NCBI GenBank assembly: GCA_020226215.1
Contig: CM035233.1
Coordinates: 9,672,001 to 9,736,000 of the forward strand
Length of the DNA stretch: 64,000 bases
Direction of reading: 5' to 3'
Source of the DNA: Sindora glabra
Taxonomy: Eukaryota > Streptophyta > Magnoliopsida > Fabales > Fabaceae
Shown here in pieces: positions 24,646-38,025 of the stretch. How positions within the stretch are numbered: position 1 is the stretch's first letter; every line of letters starts with the position of its first letter. The notes under the pieces were generated by a model. The model did no database searches. It saw nothing but the letters and a program-made list of their open reading frames with translations, and was not told the DNA's origin. Position numbers and translations under genes: made by a program.

Positions 24646-26310
24646 TTAAGGTAAATTACTTTCTTTCCTTTGAAGTTTTGACTAATTGCACTTGGACCCC
24701 TTAATTTTGAGAAACACCATCAACTCTGTCTAATCAACAAAAGGTGGTACCATTTGAGGTTAGAAAGGTTGCTCCTAAAGTGTCCATGTCTCTCTTTGAC
24801 ATAGGAGGTTCTACTACAAATTAAAGCCTATTCTTTCATTTATCTTCTACTACCAAAATTCTCTTTGGCATCGCAATCTCTTCTAGGCCACTCAACCATT
24901 TTATTAAGGCACGAAGATAGGTGTGGAAGTACTAGCTACTTCACAAAATTGAGGTTTCAATTTTTTGTCCAAAGGTGTTTGCCATAATGACTTTTGCATG
25001 TAATATTCATTGTAAAATTTTTTCTTTACAATTGCAATTGGGGTTTCATTTGGTGCTTCCCTATTTTTGTTTAAATTTTGAGGAAAAAATGGTTCTCACG
25101 ATTGGGTTTCATTTATGTGGCTTTGCTTTTTTGGTTTATTAACTTAAGGGTGAAGTTTTAATTGTAAAATTTGTTGTTTATGGTGATAATAGGGGCTTCT
25201 CTATTTTGATAGAATTTTGGAAAAAAATGACTTCTTTTTAATATTAAAGTTGACCTTTTTTTTTTCCTTTCTTGAAAAGCGTTAGGTTTTAAATTTTTGA
25301 GTGTAATTTAGAGTTTTTGAGAACTACATTATGATTTCCTTCCCTTTTAATGAAATGGTATTTTTCAGCATCTATATATTACATAAATCTTTGATTTGAG
25401 AGTGCATTATATAGAAATCTAGTTTGGAGTTAAAGGGAGAAAGTGGAAATTAAAATGGTGGCATTGGTAAAAAGGGAATTGAGTGAAAATGGGTTGAAAA
25501 CGAGAAAAAATTAAAAAAAAAGAGAGAAGAATGAGATCTAAAAATTAGAGAGATGAATAGACTTCAAGAAGATAAATAAAATCTATTACTAATGCTTTAA
25601 TTAGTTGTTATTTTTGTTTCCTTTGAAGATGGCTCATAATTTTCATTTAAGTGCATAGGTTGATTGAATTTAGGATATGTGTGTTTTTAGTAATGGTGGA
25701 GAAATTATTTTGTGAAATTTACATTTGTTTCTTATTATATATATTTTACTTATTATTTTTTATTTTTATATTGATGAAGTAATAGGATTTTTAAGAGTTT
25801 ATATAAGGAAATTATAACAAAGAGCATCACCATTTTAGAAGCCGACTATGTATAGAAAACCAACATCTAAAGAAAAATGTTGTCATCATAACAATTTCTT
25901 TGCAAAATTCCTTGGCAAAAATTGAAAATAAAAAGAGTAATTCACTAACACCTATTGTAGATTTTATATTGAAATTCTTCCAATATTAATAAGGACTTTA
26001 AGATGATGTTCTAGCTAACAAGATATGCTTACCTTACAAGTTTTGTGTTTTGTTTACATAATTTTTTTCGTTTTGTATTTATACTTACCTAATATTTTGC
26101 AAAACTAATTCTTTGCTAACCCATCATTAAATACTTGAGATTGTGCACTTCTTAAAAAATGCAACATATAAATTTAAAGATTTATTTGGTTTTTATGTTT
26201 GTACTTGCAATTTAATTTCTTGTTCTATAATGAACTATATTCTGTTATTGATCATTTTAATGTAGCTTTTACATATTTGTATAGTAAAAAATTTTGTTGT
26301 CATTCATCTT
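24646..26310. other. Unclassified region with MULE-like TIR sequence at its left end
   Basis: 24648-24730 (GGTAAATTACTTTCTTTCCT, then GACTAATTGCACTTGGACCC) resembles the long TIRs of plant Mutator-like elements. No matching inverted end was located with confidence. The interior (24780-25550) is G/T-rich in places and has no recognisable coding. Confidence 0.35.
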
Positions 26311-26314
26311 CTTT

Positions 26315-28290
26315 AACCTTTGGAGGTATTATTTACTATTTATTTACATAAAATGTGTAATATCATATATTGAGTTTTAATAAATGCTAATGTCATTTCC
26401 AACCATTAGATTCAAAAATGATTTTCTAAAAAATATTAACCTTACATATTAACTAACAAGTATTAAGATAGATTTAATGAAGCAACAATCTTTTAGGAAT
26501 GTGAGCTTTATTAACAAATTTACAAAGTTAAGTAATCCATTTTAAGTTTCACATTATCATTGTGAGCTTTTATAAAAATGTTGGTAATAAATAGAAATGT
26601 GTATAAATATTGAAACTTTTAACAAAGATATATGTTAGAACTCAAAGATTTACCAACTTTGCTTTGAGTTCAAGAGTTAATAAACTACTTCTCCTATAAA
26701 CAAATAATACCATATTCTTCGGCATCATAGTAGCAGTATTACAAAACTGTAATTCTACATTAGTTGATATAAGTCAGTCATAAAATAAACTAATTTTTAT
26801 ATAAATGTGGTGGTAGTTTTAAAATTATTCAAATAAATAAAATAATAGTTTAAAATGAATTAACTTTTGTAATTAATTGATGGCATTATTGAACTTTAAA
26901 TGAAAACTTAGAATCACGCTTAAATTAGGACATAATTGTCTAAAAGGCACTTAAAAGATCATGTGGGAAGAACAAAATATTTCATGTTGGTTTTGTTATT
27001 AACCAATATGTAAAGGCATTTGAAAAGTTTTCTTGGATAATAAACTAACTCTTAATTACAATGAGCAAGACTAAAACATTAGTTTTGATTTAATAACTAA
27101 TGTTTATAGTTTAGTTTATCAATTATATATTTTATGTTCACTTTTTATCTAAAAACATTTCAGTGATAATTGAGCTTCCATTATTTAATTTTAGCATTAT
27201 TTTAAGTTGTAGGAACAAAGTTCCCCTATCATTTCATTTAATACTTTTAGAAACATTTCTCTTCGCTTAATAAAATAACCTGAGGTCATTAAATGTGATT
27301 CATTATCGAGTGGTGTGACTTATAAGAAATAATAATGATTTATTTATTAGATAGTTTTTGTAATATTTCTTTTTTTACAAGAATATTGAAATTAACATTA
27401 TAAAATATTTACTATAATGATCAATAAAATGATAGTTTAAAATTAACATCTAATCCCCTAAATAGCTAATGTATATCTATGATTTTGTGGCAGTGTAATG
27501 CAATATCATTCAATATTGTCTTAAAGACTTTACTTTTTTGTTATATTTGGCATTTGAAGCTAAGACCTTATATGTGTGTGTTTGGTGGATTTTCCCTTCT
27601 ACCATTTCTAGAAAAAAAATAACATATTCATGTCCTCATTATAATTTTTATTTGTTAGAATTCTGCATTAGAATACAATGTTAGGCTTTAAAGTACAATA
27701 CTTTTTTCTTACATTTGTTTGAGAGAAAAATTTATTTTTATGTGAAATTTTTTTAGTATTAATTTTGATTTTGTAAAGTATAATTTATTTAATTTTATCT
27801 TTAGAGAGATGAAATTAGAAATTTTATTTTTTAAATTTAAATTTAATTTATTGCTAGGTTTATACTATCACCTACCTATATGTTTATATTATGGTGTTGT
27901 TGAGTTATCAACTTTTTCTATAATTTTTTATCCCATTTTTATACTTAATTCCGATTTGAAAGATTATGAATTTTGATTAAATGCTATGATAAATATTCCT
28001 TTTGATTTTTTTTTCTAAAACTCACTTATAAGTAATCATTTACTATTTGTTAAAATGCGCAACAAAATTAATGTTAAAATGTGCAACAAAATAATACCTT
28101 TGGAGGTATTATTTGTTACTTATTTACATAAAATGTGTAATATCATATATCAAGTTTTAATAAATACTAATGTCATTTCCAGGTATTGGAATCAAAAATG
28201 GTTTTTTAAGAAATGTTAACCTTATATATTAAGTAACAAGTATTAAGATAAATTTAGTGAAACACCTATATTTAATTGTAATTTTAGATA
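26315..28290 (+). repeat. Duplicated segment D, copy 1, with ~165-bp flanking direct repeats
   Basis: 26512-27256 matches 31590-32339, and 27252-28080 matches 36132-36990, so the whole is one uninterrupted copy of a segment split in copy 2. In addition, 26315-26478 and 28096-28266 are direct repeats of each other (CTTTGGAGGTATTATTTACT / CTTTGGAGGTATTATTTGTT). No coding sequence was recognised. Confidence 0.82.
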
Positions 28291-28559
28291 TAACCTTTCA
28301 CTACCTTCATAGTTTTGTTATTCAATTTATTGTTTACAATATTGAAATTGAGATTTTGTAATACTATAGGATACATTAATTTCTATTTTGGTTGGAATAT
28401 TTTGTAAGAAGGAGTATAAGGTGTGCACAATGGGGATAAGGAGCACTAAGGAGGGAGGAACATGGGAAAAGGATTAGGGTTTGAAGAAGGAAAATTAATA
28501 TTTTATTAAAATTTAGAAATCATTTTATCAATACCTTACAATTTTAGAAATGAAATTCA

Positions 28560-28824
28560 TGATTTGATCTTTTTTTATTTACAACTAAAATTCCATCTTC
28601 ACTTTAAAAAAAGTATATATATATTTTAATTTTTCTAACAACTATTTTACTTATCGAGATAGGATTTTTTATCCTAAATTTAGGATAAAATTAAGTTTCC
28701 ACAACAAAATTGTTGCGATGAATATTTTTACAATGAAAAATTTCTTATCTCAAACACAAATTATATCCAAATTTTCATAATTTTGGGATGGTATTTTTAT
28801 CCCAAATTTACATTTTTTTAGTGT
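28560..28824. mobile_element. CACTA-like 3' terminus
   Basis: Ends …CATTTTTTTAGTGTAGTG at about 28824, the mirror image of a CACTA start. Subterminal palindromes are present: TTTTTATCCTAAATTTAGGA (near 28655) and GGGATGG…ATCCCAAATT (28780-28805). Immediately beyond it segment A copy 2 begins, consistent with an insertion next to that segment. Confidence 0.45.
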
Positions 28825-28844
28825 AGTGAAAAAAATCACTATTT

Positions 28845-29340
28845 TTTTACATAGAATAATTAATGGAATGTTAAATCTAGATAATTGCTTCTTTCAATTT
28901 TTTAAAACAATATTTTTTTATTTCTTACTAATTTAGTTTGTTTTAATATAAGTTTTGTTTTAAAATTGGTTGATCACACTCAATTAAGTCACTACATTAA
29001 CTTATCAACCAAGAACTTGTGCCATGCTACATTGACAATTTTGTTAATAAGTTTCATAGCAAACTAATAAAATAATTTGTTAATTAAGTTATTAATTTTG
29101 TAATAATTTTTAAATAGTTACATTAATAAGAAATAAAGCAATTATTTGATCCATTTTATATTGAGAGAAAAATGCATTGTTATTATTACAAGCAAGTGAA
29201 AGAAAATAAAATTCAAGTGGACCTATAACTCTCATAAAGTCACGTTCAAATATCTAAAATGATTTTGGAAAAAAAAAGCACAATTAAGAACTATGCTTGC
29301 TCTACTTAATTTGAAATTTAAACTTTGAACTAATTTTTTT
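28845..29340 (+). repeat. Dispersed segment A, copy 2
   Basis: Uninterrupted relative to copy 1 (3320-4700) and most similar to copies 1 and 3 through AATTAATGGAATG, CATAGCAAACTAATAAA and AATTTGAAATTTAAA. It ends abruptly at about 29340 where a MULE-like TIR starts. Confidence 0.75.
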
Positions 29341-29659
29341 GCAAAGGGAAAATACTGAAATCCTTGATATTGTAATTTGACAAATTGAACTCAAACTATC
29401 AATTAAGCAATGTTATAGTGAAAAGCACAATGCATTAAATTAGATAATTTGTCTACACCTTCTTCTATGGTATCATTTTAGCATTTTGCACAATAAATTG
29501 TTAATATTGAATTTTAATAAAAATATAATAATTTTATGTGTATAATTTGAAATTTAACATATTTAGTTGGTAAAATTTATTTTCTTTTACCATTTTTATT
29601 TAAGAAAAATACAAAATATGCCTTCAACTTTGAGTTGTTGCATTTTACCACTTGCCAAT

Positions 29660-31103
29660 TGTTAGTGTATATGCCTTAAAATCAATCATATTGGTGATTG
29701 TAATTTTGAATCATGTTATTTTAATGGCAATTCCAATTATTATATTTATATATATTATCTGCATAATATATTCGATTATAATAATAACTTTAGAATAATT
29801 GTATTCTTAAATGTCCCTAGTCATATATCATTGTGGATTAGGTTGCTCTGATATGTTAAGACTAGCATGTGTGAAGACTTATATGGGATATTAAGTTTAC
29901 ACATGAGTACAAGTTAGGGAACTTGTATACTAGACCGACCCATATTAAGAACACTACATGGATCGTTATATGAGTGTCATAAGTAGTTCTTAGTGATCAT
30001 TATTAATATGGTCCTTTGACCTGAGATCACCAAGGTTCCCTACATGTGAGTTTTATATTTTGATACTATTCTATGTCACTAATGGTTAAGTGAATGCAAG
30101 GGTAGATATTGGATATGTCACATATCATGCGGAGGGGTTTATGTGAACAAAATGGGATTTGTCCCTTTTATATAACAGGAGTAACATCTATGGGCCCCTT
30201 GATTAAGTAAAGCTGAGAAAATGTATGGCCATGCTCAGATGAATTGACATGAGATGTCAATTACATTTGTTTCAGTCAGCTTACTTAGGAATCAAGAAAC
30301 CTTAAGGTTGGGCTATACGGGAATGACACGGTCTATGTCTCATGCTCAATCTAGATGTATAGGACAAAAGGACATAAGTGATGATTACGTGTAAAGGTTT
30401 AGTCAAATCACCGACTTTCTCATTACTTGGGTAACAATGATGTGTTGCTAGACACCAATCATTGTTTATGATCATTAATATGATTAATGGTCATTGCCAA
30501 TGTAATGAGAGTTTGTAGGGTCGCAAACTTAGAGCCAAGTGAATTTGGAATTAATGGACCAAATTGTTTGGGCTTAATATTTCAGAATTCATGTTATAAT
30601 TATAAGATCCAATAATAAGCCTATAATTATACATGGAATAAAGCCCAAATAAGTTAGGTTTTTCCATGCACCTATTTAAATAGGCCTGTTGGGTAATAAT
30701 AGAAGAGCTATTTCATTATTCACGCACCCCAAAAGGCATAGAAAACCCTAACACCTCTCCTTGACCAAAAACCCCTGAAAAGGCGTAGCTAGCACTACGA
30801 GGTGTAAATAGATCAATTCCAACCGGTGTGTGTAGTGGACATTCATCGGTGATTCACGGGTTTGTGTGGATACCAAAGAGGTGTAGCCACATAAACACTG
30901 TACTGATGATATGATCTTCCAGTTTCTTCCAGTTCATGATTTGGAGAATAGATCGGATTTGTTGTGCAGCGAACAGAAGATTTTTAGCTGAAAGGTATAA
31001 ACCTTAATCCCTAATCTATGGTGTTCTAAATTCGCATGGATCCTTGGTGGAAATCGTGCAAAATTTTATTCCGCTGTGCATGTTTGATGCGCGATTTCCA
31101 GCA
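29660..31103. mobile_element. Solo LTR, 1,444 bp, TG…CA termini
   Basis: Starts TGTTAGTGTATATGCC and ends GATTTCCAGCA, flanked on both sides by CCAAT (29655-29659 and 31104-31108), a perfect 5-bp target-site duplication. It is visibly less AT-rich than its surroundings. A TATA-like TATTTAAATA lies at 30673-30682. No internal retroelement sequence is present, so it is the product of LTR-LTR recombination. The family is not identified. Confidence 0.9.
30673..30682 (+). promoter_or_regulatory. TATA-like box of the solo LTR
   Basis: TATTTAAATA followed by a richer sequence (GGCCTGTTGGG) and a CACGCACCCC stretch, positioned as expected for the U3/R boundary if the LTR is read on the + strand. Orientation is inferred. 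Confidence 0.35.
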
Positions 31104-31589
31104 CCAATTATGCAAACTTGCAAATCAAACTTTAACTATATGAATCTTAGAGCTAGAACTTATCATTGACTTAATCAATTATTTTATTAAATTATTTTTT
31201 TTCAAGAAGTTTTGAAATAAGAACCACTATTTTATTATATGTTTATTTATCACATAACTTGTATGCATATAATTTTTTATATATAATTAATACAAATTAA
31301 ATTAATTATATAAAATTTTAATCAAATATTTGAAGATAGGTTACATGATTATGTGCAAAATGTGTGACAATAAATAAACAGACTATGTTGTGATTCTTGT
31401 TTTAAAGTTAATAAAAAATTACATAATTTAATAAAATAGTTATGAATGATAAATATTAATTTTAAGTTTTTTATAATCTAAAATGTCTTATTTGCAATTC
31501 TTCAAAATTAGTGAAAATAAAATACAAACACCTTAAAGCTAGAGGGGCATTTTACAATTTTCCCCTTTTACTTTCTATTCAAACTCCTT

Positions 31590-32339
31590 TATCAATAAAT
31601 TTATAAAGTTAAGTAATCCCTTTTAAGTTTTACATTATCATTGTGAGCTTTTATAAAAATGTTGATAGTAAATAGAAATGTGTATAAATATTGAAACTTT
31701 TAACAAAGATGGATGTTAGAACTCAAAGATTTACCACCTTTGATTTAAGTTCAAGAATTAATAAGCCGCTTCTCGTATAAACAAATAATACCATATTCTT
31801 TGACATCATAATAGTAATATTACAAAATTATAATTCTACATTAGTTAATATAAATTGGTTATAAAATAAATCAATGTTTATATAAATGCAACGATATTTT
31901 TAAAATTATTTGAACAAATAAAATAATAGTTTAAAATAAATTAACTTTTGTAATTAATTGGTGGCATTATTGAAGTTTAAATGATAACTTAAAACTAAGG
32001 TTAAGTTAGGAAATAATTGTCCAAAAGGAACTTAAAAGGTCATGCAGGAAGAAGAAAACATTTTACGTTAGTTTTGTTATTAACTAATATGTAAAGACAT
32101 TTAAAAAGTTTTCTTGGATAACAAACTAGCTTTTAATTACAATGAGCAAGACTAAGACATTGGTTTTGATTTAATAATTGAAGTTTATAGTTTAGTTTAT
32201 TAATTATATATTTTATGTTCACTTTTTATTTGAAAATATTTTAGTGATAACTTAGCTTCCATTATCTGATTTTAGCATGCATTTAAGTTGTAGGAGTATA
32301 GTTCCCCTGCCATTTCATTTTAATACCTTTAGAGACATT
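31590..32339 (+). repeat. Duplicated segment D, copy 2, left part
   Basis: Matches 26512-27256 throughout, including ACATTATCATTGTGAGCTTT and CAAATAATACCATATTCTT. It breaks at ACATT (32335-32339). Confidence 0.85.
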
Positions 32340-35300
32340 ATAAAATTTAAATAATATCATTCAAATGTGTCAAAAGAGATGGTGGGAAAGCTAGTTCCAC
32401 CTCCTTAAATACATGTTGGCATTAGTAATAGAAACAAGTGTATTGCCTAAATGAATGATTTAATAATTCAAAATTTAATAAGTGGCTGTTGGCATTAGTA
32501 ATAGAAACAAGTGTATTGCCTAAATGAATGATTTAATAATTCAAAATTTAATAAGTGGCTACAAGATATGGCACCAAGCTTCGCAATAATAGTGAAAGAT
32601 TAAAGTCTTCTTTATTTTTTCTTATACAATATTATTGTAAATTTATATATGTTGATATAATGATATATAGAATAAATAAAATTATAAAATAATTTTTTTA
32701 CATGAATGTCTTCTTTCTTATATTTTTGTATATTTAAGTTTAATGTGTTGATGTTTGTATTTGTTTATACAATGATATATAGAATGATTAAAACTATAGA
32801 ATAATTTTTTATTTCAATGTTTTCTTTTTAATATTTTTATATATTTTTATTTAATATGTTAATGTTTGTATCATTGCAAAAAGAACATATAACTTGATCT
32901 TAAATTTATGATATTCAATAAAATTAATTAAATTTTTTTATTAACCTCAAAACTAACTTTTTTTCTTCAAAATTATGAAAATTAGTATCTTCTAAAATAA
33001 AATAAATCTTTCATCCTATTTTTATAGCTTTTAAGCTTTCTCATACTTGATTCATCTCTTAATTAGTTTGCAGAATGGTTGCTTTATTTTTCAATAGTCA
33101 AAGTCATTTTCTAAAAGTCGATGTGGTATATAAGTTTATTAAAAATATATGGAGAAAGAAAATAAGTTATTTATTAAAATTTACCTTTTTGTGAAAATTA
33201 GATTCTTGTACCATTGTAATTTTTTTATTATAATTGATATCTAAATCTCCATATCAGCCACCTAACATTGAATCAATATTTACTAACATGTGATAAATAT
33301 CTCCCAATATAATAAACAATGCTTAAAATTCTCTACTTGAATGAATCTATTTATTTACAATGTTAATTTTTTAATTAGAAACTGACATAGAATGTCTGCG
33401 TTTCCCATAAATTATGTGCAAATATTTTTTTTTCAACTTCTTTTTCATTTAAGGTTTCACTTTATAATTTTTTCACTCTATTTTATATTTTTAGCATAAG
33501 AGGATAATATAAAATCAATGTTACTCGACCATTAATTGTTGAAATGTAATTCGCTACTTCTAGACACAATTATTTATAAGTTTTGCATCATTCATATGAA
33601 GGTACTGGTATTAAGAAAGAGCAAGTATATAGGTATTCATTAATAAAAAATTTTCATTTACAAATCTTACATCATTCATATAAAGGCACACCTTGTTGAA
33701 ATTTGCTATAAACATGAAAGTAAAGGGAAAACACTTCTTTATGGATACTAAGCAGACATTCACTGTTACTTTTTCTGAAAATCATGAAATTAAATAAATA
33801 ATTGTAATGTTACTATACGATATTTATTAGTTAATATTGATAATGTTGTTAGAACAATAATTTATTTTTTATTTATTTTCAGAAAAATATAAGGATGTAA
33901 AAGTTGGTAAAAAATAAAAAAAAATTACATTAGTTATTTACTATAAAATTGACTTGATTATAATTGAATGATAATACATCATTTATTTGAAAAAAATAAT
34001 GTATAAAGTTATATCACCCATCACTTACCACCTACCACCTAACTTTAATAAATGGTGATAGTAAGCATTTACTAAAGTTGAAATTGTATAAGGGATTAGT
34101 ATATGACGTTGATTTTATTAACATCTAATATATAAAGTATAGTATACAATGTTCAATTTTTTATTAAAAAAATAGACATATAAAGCTTAGGAATCCATTT
34201 CAATCATCATGACGATTCATTTATATATTGTGATAGTTTATCAATAATTTAAACATTGTGATGGTTCATCATCAATTTGTTCATATTACCTATTGGAAAT
34301 AATTATCAAAATAACTCTCTTTGTGGTGATTAATTACTTCATTTATTATGAGCATTTGAATATTCTTGTGTTTTAATGGGAGAATTGACACACTGATTAC
34401 TCTATGTGTTTTGTCAAACTTTGATACATATATAGCAAATAGCACATTCTTGTACTAAAATATGGGAGCACTTAGATGCTTAAAGAAAATGATTAATCGA
34501 GCTTCAAGGTTAATAGATATGAAATTGAAGTGTTAAACTTTAATAGGTTACAAAGTGATGATAAATTATTAGGAGAAGAAGCAACATCTTTAGTCTTGCA
34601 TAATAGGCTTAAATACAATATAAGACTCTTGATGTTATTTTTTTATTATAATTTATCATCAATTTATAACTATCTACATTATCCAAGTTAAAAGCATTTA
34701 ATCGATATTGCATTTTGAGAAAAATACAAAGATGACAAAACTAACGAGAAATTATAGTGAGAAGAAGTAGTGTGTTCATTTTTTGCATTGAAAGGTTTAA
34801 GTTTGTTGCAAAAATAGATACGTTACTTCTTGTTATTATAATTTATCATCAGTTTGCTACCTAGAACATAATTCAAAAGCCCTTGAGTAATGCAAAAAAA
34901 TTATAAGAAAAGGTATTACACTTTCTCTTTTCATTTAAAATTTGTTATTCATTATTAATTATAATTTCTTATAATTTGTTAGATTGTTCAAGCTATTGCT
35001 ATTTGTATCTATATGATTGTGTAAGAAAAATATTAGTATTTAATGGCAAAAAAACAATTGAATGCTATTGATTTGTAAAATTATAAAGTTTTTACTTGAA
35101 ACATATTTTTGAACAAAATATTCTAGTTTAAGATGTTGATTGTTATTAAAAATCAATGTTTAAACATTTATAATTAAATGACATTATTTTACTTTGCATG
35201 TCAATTTTTTCTTAGAAATCAATGTTTAATATTAAAATAGTTCAAATCACAGTGTGAGATAAAAATAAAAGGGTAAAGCCATGGCGTCATTTACAAATAT

Positions 35301-36131
35301 CATGACAAAGCTCTTCCAATCCTAATATGATTATCTCTCTACCTAAGTATACTCATATTCCAATCTTAAGATAATTCTCTTTATTTTTTTTGTTTATGCT
35401 TACTAATTATTTTATAATATCGAAGATCTATTAGCCTATCAATAAATTTGTGGGGTTATGCATACATTGGAAAAGCATAAAATATAGACACAAGAACTTT
35501 CTTAACTTTTGTATTTTATTCTTACAACTTAGCTTTTTTTATTTTTGTTTGAAGTTACACTTATATAATTACTTGAATATTGCTTTATATACTATGTAGA
35601 AATATTTAGGTAATGCAAGTCTCTTTTAAGAGATATGCACATGAACAATAAATTAAGCATATTTAGATAGAATGATATCTATGATAAATTAAAAGATAAT
35701 TTTTTCTTCATTGTGATAAACCTTTTGATTGTAATTGTTGTAATACTAAAAATTTTGATTGCTTACTTTATTCTCTTACAGTTTGAAAATGCTTTAAATG
35801 TATGCCATTCAGTGATACAAATCATTAGGTATTTCTTAAATCCATATCCAAATTGCATGAAATTAATATACGCTAAATTTAGGATTATGAACTGTAATTA
35901 AGACAAAATATACATTGCTTTCTATTCAATATAGGGTTTATATATACTATAAAATTGTAGTATTATAGTTTTAGGTGTTTTAAATATATTTTAGGTTGGT
36001 AGTAGTATGGTAAGAATTATCATAAAATACTATATAAAATAGAAAAGGTGTAAGGAATGAATTTTTTTCCCTTTTAGGTGGGATCATGTAATACAACATT
36101 GGTTATATGAATCATCAAAATGGTAAATCAA
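32340..36131. mobile_element. 3.8-kb insertion splitting segment D copy 2 (class unknown)
   Basis: Segment D copy 1 is continuous across AAACATTTCTC (27251-27261), whereas copy 2 has 3,792 bp between two ACATT copies (32335-32339 and 36132-36136). That is an insertion with a 5-bp or slightly longer target duplication. Ends are ATAAAATTTAAATAATATC and …GGTAAATCAA; I see neither TG…CA nor clear TIRs. The interior has no recognisable protein. It carries a perfect 73-bp tandem duplication near its left end. Confidence 0.7.
32415..32560 (+). repeat. Perfect 73-bp tandem duplication
   Basis: 32415-32487 and 32488-32560 are identical, each from GTTGGCATTAGTAATAG to AATAAGTGGCT. Zero mismatches in such a decayed region indicate a very recent duplication or an assembly artefact. 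Confidence 0.95.
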
Positions 36132-36990
36132 ACATTCCACTTCACTTAATAAAATAATCTGAGGTTGTTAAATGTGATTTCATTATCAAGTGGTGTGACT
36201 TATAACAAATAATAATGATTTATTTATTGGATAATAGTTGTAATATTTATTTTTTATGATAATATTCAAATTAACATTATAAAATATTTACTATAATGGT
36301 CAATAAAATGATGGTTTAAAACCAACATCTAATCCCTTAAACAGCTAACGTATATCTGCAATTTTGTGGTAGTGTAATGCAATATCACTTAATGTTGTCT
36401 TAAAGACTTTACTTTTGGTTATGTTTAGAGTTTGAACCTAAAACCTTATGTATGTGCATTTGGTAGATTATCCCTTCTACCATTTTTAGAAAAAAAAACA
36501 TATTCATGTCCTCATTGTAATTCCTATTTGTTAGAATTCGGTGTTAGAATACAATGTTAGGCTTTAGAGTATAATAATTCTTTATTTCATTTTTTTTAGA
36601 GAAAATTTTATTTTTATATGAAATTTAATTTTTTTAGTTTTCATTCTTGTAAAATAAATTTTTTACTAATTTTGATTTTGTAAAGTATTAATTTATTTAA
36701 TTTTATCTTTAGAAAGACAAAATTATAAAATTTAATTTTTGAATTTAAATTTAATTTATTATTAGTGTTTATACTATCGCTTACCTATATGTTTATTTAT
36801 GGTGTTGTTGATTTATCAACTCTTTTTATATTTTTTTATCCTTTTTTTATACTTAATTCCAATTTTAAAAGATTGTGAATTTTGATAAAATGCTATGATA
36901 AAGATTACTTTTGATTTTTTTTTCTAGAACTCATATATAAGTAATCATTTACTATTTGTTAAAATGCTTAACAAAATTAATGTTATATAT
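36132..36990 (+). repeat. Duplicated segment D, copy 2, right part
   Basis: Matches 27252-28080 (CACTTAATAAAATAATCTGA / CGCTTAATAAAATAACCTGA, then ATAATGATTTATTTATT). The homology stops near AACAAAATTAATGTTA, shortly before the Hsp70 pseudogene. Confidence 0.85.
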
Positions 36991-37056
36991 TTAGAATTCA
37001 ATATCATAACCTTACTTTTGTGATGTTAAAATAGAATTGTTTGGATAAAAAATAGC

Positions 37057-37827
37057 CACAATCGATGTTCCTCTAGCAGTTAGAGTAGATCCAGGAACCA
37101 TGTATTCTTGTGTCGAAGTGCAGGTAGGTCATAATATTAAGATTATAGATAATCATTATCATAAACAAAGAACAACATCTTATGTGTCTTTTACCAATAG
37201 TAGGTAATTAACTGGTAAGGATGCCAAAGAACAAGTCATGAAAAGCCTTTTCAATATAGTCTTTGGTAAGATTAAATAATGCCTTAATATTTTAAATTAT
37301 ATCATATATTAATTTTTTTAGCTTATAAGTTAATTCTTGTTGTAGATGCCTTGTTGTAAATGTTAAGTAGTTAATTAGTAGAGGTTCGCAAACCATGATG
37401 TATAGGATAGTGTGAGGCAATAGGGATTTAGCACTAACCATAGTGCTAATAACATACTCAAATTTGTAATGAACTTTATGAATAAAGAGAAAAGATTCTA
37501 TCATGAAGAAAATATCTTCCATGGTTCTTAGGAAGTTGAAGGACATGGTTAAAAGATATCTTAGTAAAATAGTGAAGGACATGGTGATTGCTATTCCAAC
37601 AAGTTTTACTAACTTATAACATTAAGTTATAATGGATGCTTCAAAGGTTATTGGACTTAAAGTTGCATGCATAATCAATGAACTAATTATTGTTTCTTTA
37701 TGATATTATGTTAAGAAGGATCTTTCTTTTATTTAAGATAACATCTTAATCTTTGATCTAGGTGGAAACATTTTTAATGTTTCTCTTGTCAATTATGATG
37801 AAGGTTTTGTAACAATTATTGCTAAAG
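37057..37827 (+). pseudogene. Hsp70 pseudogene, 5' part (ATPase domain)
   Basis: Translation in shifting frames follows the Hsp70 nucleotide-binding domain. VDPGTMYSCVEVQ (for IDLGTTYSCVGVW) begins at about 37090, then NHYHKQRTTSYVSFTNS and AKEQVMKSLFNIVFG to 37265. Next come KISSMVLRKLKDMVKRYLSK (near 37505), DMVIAIPTSFTNL (for VVTVPAYFND), MDASKVIGLKVACIINE (for KDAGVIAGL…IINE), and LIFDLGGNIFNVSLVNYDEG (for IFDLGGGTFDVSLLTIEEG) at about 37750-37810. Stops (e.g. 37203) and frameshifts make it non-functional. The first residues before the ATPase motif are not recognised. Intact Hsp70 is a cytosolic or ER chaperone; none is made here. The coding continues at 41360 after an insertion. Confidence 0.9.
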
Positions 37828-38025
37828 GAAGGGGAATATTTAAGAGCGAACTTAAATTTGTTTTATTAAAAATGCTATAAAAGAAAATTTAAGAGATACA
37901 TCTATTTAATAAACCATACAAAGAGGCACTAGAAAGACTCTTAGACTTTATAACTAATGAATTATTGATAGTGACTTTTAGATTTCCTAGCTATAGCTAA
38001 GGATTTCATCCAAAAGGAGGTAAAT

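Larger units (their letters stand above)
29345..31568. mobile_element. Possible MULE-like element hosting a solo LTR
   Basis: Left end GGGAAAATACTGAAATCC. The reverse complement of the right end near 31566 reads GGGGAAAATTGTAAAATGCC. These are the style of Mutator-like TIRs, but similarity is limited and no 9-bp target duplication was found. It contains the solo LTR at 29660-31103. Confidence 0.35.

Noticed and set aside
29660..31103. A protein-coding or ncRNA gene in this less AT-rich block
   Set aside because: TG…CA ends and a perfect 5-bp target duplication identify it as a solo LTR; no long open frame.
32340..36131. Helitron
   Set aside because: Flanked by a 5-bp duplication and lacking a TC start and a CTRR end with hairpin.
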